This document shows, one piece after another, positions 1-5,728 of a stretch of 5,728 bases of DNA (position 1 is its first letter; every line of letters begins with the position of its first letter). The translations under genes and the position numbers were made by a program. The stretch is from NCBI GenBank assembly GCA_937901805.1, contig CALDJI010000100.1, positions 1 through 5,728 of the forward strand, written 5' to 3'. The DNA is from an uncultured Clostridia bacterium (lineage in GTDB: Bacteria > Bacillota > Clostridia > Oscillospirales > Ruminococcaceae). The notes under the pieces are model-generated. The model searched no databases. It was not told the DNA's origin and saw only the letters and a list, made by a program, of their open reading frames with translations.

Positions 1-2
1 TT

Positions 3-605
3 TTTGAGGACGCCGCCGGGATGCTCAGCCGCTGGGAAGATCTGCCCCGCGCATTGGGCGGCCGCTATCCACTGCATGCGGCCCTGGCGGAAAAGTATGG
101 GCTGTTTGACGGCTCCAATCCCTGCATCACATCGGTCATCTGCTTAAAAAGGGCGCAGAGCAGGGACGTATCCGGGGAAAAATACCGGGATTTCAGCGTG
201 GAAGACGCCCTGCAAGCGCTCCCGGCGCGCCGGCGCGGGAAGCTGATCCGCTTTTTTGTGCGGAAAAAAATTCATACAAAGGCGCAGACCATCCTGCTGA
301 CCCAGCAGTTTGCAAATCTCGGCCTGATGAGCGAAGCACAGCAGGAGCACCTATACCGAGGCCTTTCGGAAACCCTGCTGCGCCAAGTACGCCTGGCTGT
401 GAAAAAGCACCCGGACGACACCCTGGATTACCGGAAAATCTTTCCGGATGCGGAGATCCTGCCGGGAGTATTTCCCTGCGAACTGCTCCCCTATGTCTTT
501 GACCGAAAGCCGGATAGGATTTTCACCTTTGACTCCACCGGCTGTGAAAACCTGAAACACCATTTTGCCATAACAACAATCAGGAGGGACTGTTATGCCG
601 AATAA
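3..605 (+). CDS. Sialyltransferase-like glycosyltransferase (polysialyltransferase/GT52-like), C-terminal part
   Basis: The frame is open from the left edge, so this is the C-terminal 200 residues of a longer protein; the ATG at 21 is probably internal. The fragment opens with FEDAAGM, which fits the (D/E)(D/E)G motif of bacterial sialyltransferases, but with Ala in place of Gly. A second Rossmann half seems to start near fragment residue 96 (ILLTQQF). It carries the HP motif in VKKHPDD (His136, Pro137) and ends with a LPGVFPCELLPYVF segment and FDSTG (176-180), the Ser/Thr motif. The order EDx, HP, S/T is known from the GT38/GT52-type families, which use CMP-sialic acid or related donors at the cytoplasmic membrane face. 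By inference it adds an ulosonic acid or other sugar to the operon's glycan. The substrate cannot be read from sequence. Its stop overlaps the next gene by 11 bases. Superfamily is fairly sure, exact family less so. Confidence 0.72.
   Translation, partial: FEDAAGMLSRWEDLPRALGGRYPLHAALAEKYGLFDGSNPCITSVICLKRAQSRDVSGEKYRDFSVEDALQALPARRRGKLIRFFVRKKIHTKAQTILLTQQFANLGLMSEAQQEHLYRGLSETLLRQVRLAVKKHPDDTLDYRKIFPDAEILPGVFPCELLPYVFDRKPDRIFTFDSTGCENLKHHFAITTIRRDCYAE
582..589 (+). promoter_or_regulatory. Ribosome binding site of the second gene
   Basis: AGGAGGGA lies five bases before the ATG at 595, inside the end of the preceding gene. It supports this ATG as the true start and suggests translational coupling across the 11-base overlap. 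Confidence 0.8.
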
Positions 606-1686
606 TCCTGTGCTGATCCTAGCAAACTCCGTCTACCAGCTCCTGACGGCGGTACACATGAAAACCTCCCTGTTGTGTGAAAAGACGGCGGATCTGCTTG
701 TCACCGATATAACCCCGAGTCTGCAGGACTGCCTGCCGCGGCTCAAAGAGGCCGGGATCTTCCGGCGGGTGCTCTATGGGAAAACCAGGGAATTAGGACA
801 AACTTACGGAGCCGCCAAAGAGGATAAACTTGCCGAGGCCTTTGCAGAGATCCCCCGGATCTTCCGTTGGGCGCTGGACGAAGAACTTGACAGCTATGCA
901 GAGGTCTACTTTTCCAATTTTGATATCTTTCTGAGAATGCTGGCCAGCACATCCGGCAGGGAATGCCTGTTTTTCTGCTATGAGGACGGGTTTTCCTCCT
1001 ATGTAATCGACTTTTTAAGGGAAGGGCGCGCCCCGGTGAACCGGCATCCGCAGGGGAACTGCATCCGGGAAAAGCTGCGGGGCTTCCTTCTGTATGAACC
1101 GGGGCTTGCCATGCGCGGGGATTCTTTTCCAAACCATGCCCTGCCGAAAATCAACCCACAGGATCAAAATCTGAAAGAACTGCTCAACTTTATTTTCTGT
1201 TACCACAGTACCAGGGAACCCGCAGACTTTTTGTTCTTAGAACAGTCCTTTCGCGCGGAGAAAATCCCCTGCAACGACATCCAGCTCATGCAGGAATGTC
1301 AGCAGGCAGTGGGAGCAAGCCGCTTCCTTGTAAAACCGCATCCCAGAAACGAAACCAACGTCCCTTTCGAGATGGGGCTGTCAAGGAAATACCAGAATGA
1401 CGCCCCTTGGGAGCTGTTTTTGCTCAACGAGGGGGCGCAGGGCAAAAAAATCATCACCGTATGCTCCAACGCCGCAATCACCGGGAGAATCCTGTTTGGA
1501 ATGGATATCCCGACCGTAATGTTGTACCGGCTGTTTGAAGGGAAAGTGCTGTGGAAAGAAAACGATATTCTGAAAAAATACCTGAGAAAATTTCACCGCC
1601 AGTTTGCCGGACAATCCTATTATGTACCCGAAACCATCTATGAACTGCGGGCAATTTTGAAATACCTGGGAGGCAGTTATGAATAA
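595..1686 (+). CDS. Sialyltransferase-like glycosyltransferase (polysialyltransferase/GT52-like), complete
   Basis: This is a complete 363-residue protein with two Rossmann-like halves, as in GT-B sialyltransferases. The N-terminus has a beta strand followed by a helix typical of these proteins (LILANSVYQLLTAVHM, 7-22). CYEDGFSSY (128-136) holds the intact (D/E)(D/E)G motif (Glu130, Asp131, Gly132). LFLEQSF (213-219) seems to open the second half. LVKPHPRN (245-252) holds the HP motif (His249, Pro250), and TVCSNAAITG (288-297) supplies the Ser/Thr region. In characterised bacterial sialyltransferases the acidic motif and the HP histidine serve in catalysis and CMP binding. No signal peptide or membrane segment is seen, so it should be a cytoplasmic or peripheral membrane protein. 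It is a divergent neighbour of the preceding gene, and the two may add successive residues. The CMP-sugar synthetase-like gene downstream fits a CMP-ulosonate donor, but donor and acceptor are inferred. The start is fixed by a strong ribosome site. Confidence 0.75.
   Translation: MPNNPVLILANSVYQLLTAVHMKTSLLCEKTADLLVTDITPSLQDCLPRLKEAGIFRRVLYGKTRELGQTYGAAKEDKLAEAFAEIPRIFRWALDEELDSYAEVYFSNFDIFLRMLASTSGRECLFFCYEDGFSSYVIDFLREGRAPVNRHPQGNCIREKLRGFLLYEPGLAMRGDSFPNHALPKINPQDQNLKELLNFIFCYHSTREPADFLFLEQSFRAEKIPCNDIQLMQECQQAVGASRFLVKPHPRNETNVPFEMGLSRKYQNDAPWELFLLNEGAQGKKIITVCSNAAITGRILFGMDIPTVMLYRLFEGKVLWKENDILKKYLRKFHRQFAGQSYYVPETIYELRAILKYLGGSYE
1668..1673 (+). promoter_or_regulatory. Ribosome binding site of the GT2 gene
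   Basis: GGGAGG ends five bases before the ATG at 1679, within the last codons of the preceding gene. It decides the start and gives an 8-base overlap with the upstream stop codon. Confidence 0.75.
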
Positions 1687-3442
1687 CCCGATTAAAGTTT
1701 CCATCATCATCCCGGTGTACCAGGTGGAAAACTATCTGGAACGGGCGGTGGATTCCGTTTTGGCGCAGACGCTTGAGGAAAAGGAGATTATCCTGGTCGA
1801 TGATGGGAGCGAGGACAATTCCCCCTATCTCTGCGACCGGTATGCGGAGCAGTACCCGGAACTCATCCGTGTAATCCACAAACAAAACGAAGGGCTTGGA
1901 ATGGCGCGCAATACCGGGGTGGAAGCCGCCCGCGGGGAATACATCGCCTTTTTGGATTCCGACGATACGGTTGAACCTGAGATGTACGAAACGCTTTATC
2001 ACAAGGCCGAAGAAGGGCAATATGATCTGGTCATGTGCGACGTCAGGATTATCTACGTGGAAGAACAGCGCAGTACGGTTGTCTCCACCTACCCGCAGGA
2101 GCCGATCGATCTCTCGGATTATCTTGTCCACGGAAACAATATCACATACAGCGTCAACAAGCTGTATAAAAAACAGATTTGGGAACAAAACCATTATAAA
2201 AAAATGCTGTTTGAAGATATTTCCCTGATTCCCGCCCTGGTGACCCGGTACCCCAACATCGGGTATGTCAAACAGGCGTTTTATAACTACTACCGCAGGG
2301 CAAATACCATCTCCACTTCCCTGGTCGGGGACATGGCCGACATTGTAAAGGCATACCGGGATTTCCTGACCACAAGCGCTCCGGCATACCATCAGGAAGT
2401 TGTCTACTGCGCCGCCAAGCAGATTTACTGGAATATGACCCAGTCCCGCACCCTGTTCCAGGCGGATTTTATTGAACTGCTCAGGGAATTCCAAAAGGAC
2501 TTTTTGCTCAACCCCTATTTAAAAGAAGACAAGAAAACCGGGCAGATCCTGGACTTTCTCAAAAAGGAGGTCAGCCCGGACAAGATCCTCTGTGTCCACT
2601 TTCACAGGGATATCCCACGGCAGTACCTGGAACAGCTTCACAGGGATTTTCCCAATGCCGCGCTGATTACAGCCGGAGAAACGGATTTCCCAGAGGAAGA
2701 CCTGCCCTCAAATGTCGCTGCGGCGCTGCATGCCGGGAAAATTTCCTATGCAGAGGAGTACTGCGCGCTCAGGCTGCTGTATATGCACGGGGGGATCGTA
2801 CTGTTTCCCGATATGCTGGCAAACCTCAACCTCAATCGGCTGCGCCTGAACCGGATTTTCTTTGGGTTTGAAGACGAAGAACAGCTTTCCTCCGGATGTT
2901 TCGGCGCCCTCAAAGGGCATTACTTTATAAAAGCCCTGCTGGACAGCTACGAGGAGGACAATATTTTCAATAAGGCCTTCTTCCCGCTCAAAGATCGCAT
3001 CCGGGATCTCCTGGTGCTCCATTTCCATCTCAAGGCAAACGGGAGAAACCAGCTGCTGGAAGGGGAGGTACAGATCTATCTGCCGAGTATCCTCTCCTAC
3101 GATATGCACAATGGGGAAAACTGCTGCAAATGGGCGGGGATCCCGGTGCCGGATGGGTTCGAAGCGGTCAGCGCAAAGGTTCTGGAACTGTGGTCGAACC
3201 GGCTGATGGAAAACTGGAACCTGTACAAGCGTCAATTACAGGCAAACCGCTCCAGTGGAGCGCCGAAGCCGGCACCCCCGCCGAATGGCGGAGACGCCGG
3301 AATGCGGGGACTGTTTGAAAGGGAACTGGAGGAACGGATTTCCGAGGTCATCCGGAATTATGAAAATTCCACCAGCTGGAAACTGACCAAGCCCGTCCGC
3401 GCACTGGGCAGGCTGTTGAAACACAGAGGAGGCAAGGTATGA
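1679..3442 (+). CDS. Two-domain glycosyltransferase: GT2 domain plus GT32-like domain
   Basis: The protein has 587 residues. The N-terminal GT2 (GT-A) domain shows SIIIPVYQVENYL (8-20), the nucleotide-binding LVDDGSEDNS (39-48), the metal-binding FLDSDD (91-96) and an acidic FEDISL (178-183) at the catalytic-base position. It should move a sugar from a nucleotide donor to a lipid-linked or growing glycan. A second domain (about 300-500) resembles GT32/Och1-like transferases: YAEEYCALRLLYMHGGI (357-373) is the usual 'SDxxRxxxLyxhGGi' region, and GCFGALKGHYFIKALL (406-421) is also typical. Where GT32 enzymes read LDxD, this one reads LFPD (375-378), so one metal-binding Asp is lost and this domain may be inactive or changed in function. 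A Pro/Gly-rich linker (about 525-542) leads to a tail with NSTSWKLTKPVRALGR (563-578), a short motif often seen at the ends of surface-polysaccharide glycosyltransferases. No membrane segment is visible. The GT2 call is firm; the sugar is unknown. Confidence 0.88.
   Translation: MNNPIKVSIIIPVYQVENYLERAVDSVLAQTLEEKEIILVDDGSEDNSPYLCDRYAEQYPELIRVIHKQNEGLGMARNTGVEAARGEYIAFLDSDDTVEPEMYETLYHKAEEGQYDLVMCDVRIIYVEEQRSTVVSTYPQEPIDLSDYLVHGNNITYSVNKLYKKQIWEQNHYKKMLFEDISLIPALVTRYPNIGYVKQAFYNYYRRANTISTSLVGDMADIVKAYRDFLTTSAPAYHQEVVYCAAKQIYWNMTQSRTLFQADFIELLREFQKDFLLNPYLKEDKKTGQILDFLKKEVSPDKILCVHFHRDIPRQYLEQLHRDFPNAALITAGETDFPEEDLPSNVAAALHAGKISYAEEYCALRLLYMHGGIVLFPDMLANLNLNRLRLNRIFFGFEDEEQLSSGCFGALKGHYFIKALLDSYEEDNIFNKAFFPLKDRIRDLLVLHFHLKANGRNQLLEGEVQIYLPSILSYDMHNGENCCKWAGIPVPDGFEAVSAKVLELWSNRLMENWNLYKRQLQANRSSGAPKPAPPPNGGDAGMRGLFERELEERISEVIRNYENSTSWKLTKPVRALGRLLKHRGGKV
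3427..3432 (+). promoter_or_regulatory. Ribosome binding site of the cytidylyltransferase gene
   Basis: AGGAGG sits six bases before the ATG at 3439. Start and upstream stop share the sequence ATGA, a classic coupling arrangement, so this start is well supported. Confidence 0.8.
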
Positions 3443-4182
3443 AAACAGTGGCGATTATCCCGGCAAGATACCATTCCAGCCGGCTGAAGGGGAAACCCCT
3501 GGCAGATATCTGCGGAAAGCCAATGATCTGGTGGGTATACAGCCGGGTAAGGCAGTCCAAAAAAATTGACGCGGTCTATGTGGCAACCGACAGCGAGGAA
3601 ATCAAAACCACATGCGAACAGCATGAAATCCCCTGCATCCTGACTTCCCCGGATCATGCCACAAGTACGCAACGCCTGTATGAAGCGGCGCAGTCCATCC
3701 CAGCCGACGTCTACCTCTGTATCAACGGGGACGAGCCGCTCATTGAATCCGCTCTGGTGGAACAGGTGATCCCGGAACAATCCGAGGGATTTTTTGCCGC
3801 AAACCTGATGACAAAAATCGAAACCCCGGCAGAGGCGGTGGATGAATCCAATATCAAAGTGGTGGCAGATGTAAACGGAAACGCATTGTTTTTCTCCAGA
3901 AGCCCGATCCCCCATCCCAAAGCGAGCTTGCAGTTTGACTACTACAAGCATCTCGGCGTGCTCGCCTATTCCCTGGAAGCCCTGCGCTTCTTTTCACAGA
4001 CGCCCAAAGGACCTGTGGAAAAAGTGGAGGATATCAATGAACTGCGGTTTCTGGAACACGGCAGGCCCATCCGGATGATCGCGGTAAACGCGCACACCTT
4101 GTCCGTGGACACGCAGAAGGATTTGGAATACGTGCGGGACGTCATTGCAAGAAAACTGGAAAGGGGAGAATTGACGCAATGA
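3439..4182 (+). CDS. kdsB: CMP-Kdo synthetase-like cytidylyltransferase (KdsB family)
   Basis: This family joins a 3-deoxy-2-ulosonic acid (Kdo in the classic case) to CMP from CTP, giving the donor for a glycosyltransferase; it is a soluble cytoplasmic enzyme. The 247 residues match KdsB in length and motif order: IIPARYHSSRLKGKPL (6-21, CTP loop), NGDEP (96-100, Asp98 at the metal-binding place), SRSPIP (153-158), YKHLGVLAY (169-177), a Glu/Asn-rich NELRFLE stretch (200-206) and SVDTQKDL (222-229, Asp224 at the second metal site). The signature known as HQSGTER in E. coli KdsB reads HATSTQR (73-79), so the sugar pocket may differ and the substrate may be another ulosonic acid. CMP-sialate synthetases (NeuA) are a less good match. 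KdsB is best known from Gram-negative LPS and capsule; here it sits between a glycosyltransferase and an aldolase, which points to surface glycan synthesis. Family sure, substrate not. Confidence 0.88.
   Translation: MKTVAIIPARYHSSRLKGKPLADICGKPMIWWVYSRVRQSKKIDAVYVATDSEEIKTTCEQHEIPCILTSPDHATSTQRLYEAAQSIPADVYLCINGDEPLIESALVEQVIPEQSEGFFAANLMTKIETPAEAVDESNIKVVADVNGNALFFSRSPIPHPKASLQFDYYKHLGVLAYSLEALRFFSQTPKGPVEKVEDINELRFLEHGRPIRMIAVNAHTLSVDTQKDLEYVRDVIARKLERGELTQ
4163..4168 (+). promoter_or_regulatory. Ribosome binding site of the aldolase gene
   Basis: GGGGAG lies ten bases before the ATG at 4179, a weaker and longer-spaced site than those upstream. The ATGA overlap with the preceding stop suggests that translation relies on coupling. 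Confidence 0.55.
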
Positions 4183-5728
4183 GCATTCAGGTATTGGACT
4201 GCACTTTGCGGGACGGCGGGTATGTCAACGACTGGCGGTTTGGCAGGAAGACCATCCGCTCCATTTTGGAAAAACTGGAAAACGCCAACATCGACATCAT
4301 TGAATGTGGGTTTTTGACCAAAATGGTAAAGGAGCAGGAATGCTCCCTATTTGGCAGCGTCAGGGATATTGAGGGCATGCTCCCCCCGCAGCCCCGCCGC
4401 GCCATGTATGTCGCCATGATTGCCATCGGGGAAAGGGAGCTGCATCCGGAGGAGCTGACGCCATGCGATCAAAGCAGCATCACCGGTATCCGCCTGACCT
4501 TCCACAAGCATGAAATTGAAAAGGCCTTTGCCTGGGCCCGTATGATTATGGAAAAAGGGTACGAGGTCTTTATGCAGCCTGTGGGGACTGTCTTTTACAG
4601 CGACCGAGAACTGCTCGAACTGGTGGAACAGATGAACCGGTTAAACCCTTTCGCTTTTTACATTGTGGATACTCTTGGCAGCATGTATCGAAACGACGTA
4701 TCTCACCGGTTTTATCTGATTGACAAAAATATGAACCCAAACATCAAGTTGGGGTTCCACGGGCACAACAACTTGCAGCTTGCATTTTCCAACGCGCAGA
4801 TACTGGGAAAAATCCAGACAAAGCGCACGCTGATTCTGGACTCCTCCGTTTACGGGATGGGCAGAGGGGCGGGCAACCTGCCGACCGAGCTGATTACCCA
4901 GTATATCAATAAAAACATCGCTTCCCGGTACGACGTCTCCATGGTCATGGATATCTATGACGAGTATATCTCCCGTATCCGCAAACAGTATGAATGGGGA
5001 TACGCCGTCCCCTACCACATTGCCGCCAGCTATGTCTGCCACCCCAACTACGCGGCGTACCTGATCAACAAGCAGACCCTGACCATGAAGGACATTGAAA
5101 AAATTATCCGCTCCATCCCCCCTGCCTATAAAATTCTCTATGACCGCTCTCTGATTGAACAGCTGTACGCCCAGTTCCAGAGCAGGAAAATCGACGACAG
5201 CCAGGCTGTCTCCCAGATAAAACGGTGGATTTCCGGCAGAAAGGTACTGCTGCTCGCACCCGGGAAAAGCCTTCGCACAGAATACGATCGGATTTTGGAT
5301 TTTATTGACAGAGAAAATCCCTATGTGATCTCTGTCAACTTTGTAGATCCTGCATACCGGATGGACTCCTGTTTTATCAGCAACCACAAACGTATGGATA
5401 TCCTGGGAGGGGAAATTCGCCCGCTCGAAAAAGTCCGTATCATCCTGACCTCCAATATCCCGGGCGGGGATCCCAAAACCTGCCTGTATGTGGACTATGA
5501 CAGTTATACCAACCCGGATGAGATGATTTCCGACAACGCGGGGCTGATGCTCCTGAAACTGCTGAAAAAATGCGCGACAAAAGAGGTTTTCCTTGCCGGG
5601 TTTGACGGGTTCCATCACAAATACAATGGAAATTACTACAAAGAGGAACTGAGCTTTCCCTCTGATCAGGCGCAGATAGAGGAAATGAAGGAACACATCC
5701 GGGCGCAGCTTCAAGAGCTGTCCGGGGC
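4179..5728 (+). CDS. DRE-TIM aldolase (4-hydroxy-2-oxovalerate aldolase-like) fused to a GT42/DUF115-like domain, 3' partial
   Basis: The frame starts at 4179 and is still open at the right edge (516 codons seen). The N-terminal domain (about 1-300) is an HMGL-like TIM barrel: DCTLRDGG (7-14) gives the catalytic Arg11 and metal ligand Asp12, GFHGHNNLQLA (192-202) gives metal ligands His194 and His196, and GMGRGAGNLPTE (226-237) is the conserved glycine-rich loop. This is closest to pyruvate aldolases of the DmpG/BphI type, which cleave or form 4-hydroxy-2-oxo acids. The His that follows TLRDG in DmpG is Tyr15 here. The second domain (about 354-end) begins with VLLLAPGKSL (356-365) and includes CFISNHKR (398-405) and SDNAGLMLLKLL with EVFLAGFDGF (451-478), resembling the Rossmann-like fold of GT42 sialyltransferases or DUF115/MptE-like proteins. 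A GT42-type catalytic His is not evident. By inference the protein makes an ulosonic acid for the cytidylyltransferase encoded just upstream. 'Aldolase' is a family call; product and direction are unknown. Confidence 0.82.
   Translation, partial: MSIQVLDCTLRDGGYVNDWRFGRKTIRSILEKLENANIDIIECGFLTKMVKEQECSLFGSVRDIEGMLPPQPRRAMYVAMIAIGERELHPEELTPCDQSSITGIRLTFHKHEIEKAFAWARMIMEKGYEVFMQPVGTVFYSDRELLELVEQMNRLNPFAFYIVDTLGSMYRNDVSHRFYLIDKNMNPNIKLGFHGHNNLQLAFSNAQILGKIQTKRTLILDSSVYGMGRGAGNLPTELITQYINKNIASRYDVSMVMDIYDEYISRIRKQYEWGYAVPYHIAASYVCHPNYAAYLINKQTLTMKDIEKIIRSIPPAYKILYDRSLIEQLYAQFQSRKIDDSQAVSQIKRWISGRKVLLLAPGKSLRTEYDRILDFIDRENPYVISVNFVDPAYRMDSCFISNHKRMDILGGEIRPLEKVRIILTSNIPGGDPKTCLYVDYDSYTNPDEMISDNAGLMLLKLLKKCATKEVFLAGFDGFHHKYNGNYYKEELSFPSDQAQIEEMKEHIRAQLQELSG

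Noticed and set aside
21..23. ATG at 21 as the start of the first gene
   Set aside because: The frame is open to the left edge, the upstream residues fit the acidic motif of the family, and the protein from 21 would lack the whole first Rossmann half.
1478..2494. Long minus-strand open frame (338 codons) opposite the second and third genes
   Set aside because: It lies across the strongly supported GT2 domain, shows no recognisable motif and spans a gene junction. It is a by-product of codon bias in the plus-strand genes.
3278..3291. Small GC-rich inverted repeat (CCGCC GAAT GGCGG)
   Set aside because: The stem is only 5 bp, no T-run follows, and it lies in the codons of the Pro/Gly linker. 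It does not look like a terminator.
264..3565. Runs of seven A at 264-270, 1444-1450, 2198-2204 and 3559-3565 as possible frameshift or phase-variation sites
   Set aside because: All are in AAA AAA A phase encoding Lys-Lys, not in the X XXY YYZ phase needed for -1 slippage. They are short, and every frame continues intact through them.
3358..3951. Minus-strand open frame of 197 codons opposite the cytidylyltransferase gene
   Set aside because: It is a shadow of a well-conserved KdsB-family gene, and its translation is Cys/His/Phe-rich without recognisable domains.
4641..5714. Long minus-strand open frame (357 codons) opposite the aldolase gene
   Set aside because: The plus strand here has clear aldolase motifs. 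The antisense translation has no family signature or convincing ribosome site.
1..5728. CRISPR array, tRNA/rRNA, insertion sequence or attachment site
   Set aside because: No direct repeat array, RNA gene signature, transposase motif or terminal inverted repeat was seen. The window is filled by coding sequence.

Overview
The window is coding from end to end. Five genes lie on the + strand and are joined stop-to-start, with no intergenic space, promoter or terminator. It is an internal slice of one polycistronic operon for a cell-surface polysaccharide (capsule, teichoic-acid-like or exopolysaccharide). The first gene is cut at its 5' end and the last at its 3' end. The strong AGGAGG-type ribosome sites, the moderately GC-rich composition (by eye, not counted) and the style of the glycosyltransferases suggest a gut-type Firmicute (Clostridia). 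No taxonomic marker is present, so this is inference.

Layout: (1) 3-605, C-terminal part of a bacterial sialyltransferase-like glycosyltransferase (polysialyltransferase/GT52-like). (2) 595-1686, a complete second protein of the same superfamily. (3) 1679-3442, a large glycosyltransferase with an N-terminal GT2 domain, a GT32-like domain whose DxD motif is degenerate, and a Pro/Gly-rich linker leading to a short 'STSWKLTKPVR' tail. (4) 3439-4182, a KdsB-like CMP-Kdo synthetase (3-deoxy-manno-octulosonate cytidylyltransferase family). (5) 4179-end, a DRE-TIM (HMGL-like) aldolase related to 4-hydroxy-2-oxovalerate aldolases, fused to a Rossmann-like C-terminal domain that resembles GT42 sialyltransferases or DUF115/MptE-like proteins.

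Working model (inference): the window encodes making, activating and transferring a 3-deoxy-2-ulosonic acid (Kdo-like or another). The fused aldolase could join pyruvate to a sugar aldehyde, because 3-deoxy-2-ulosonic acids are themselves 4-hydroxy-2-oxo acids. The KdsB-like enzyme would activate the product with CMP. The two sialyltransferase-like proteins would use CMP-ulosonate donors, and the GT2 protein would add ordinary nucleotide sugars. No KdsA, KdsC, KdsD, NeuB or NeuC homologue is seen in the window, which leaves room for a non-canonical route, though such genes could lie outside it. The fused aldolase beside a CMP-ulosonate synthetase is the most interesting part of the window.
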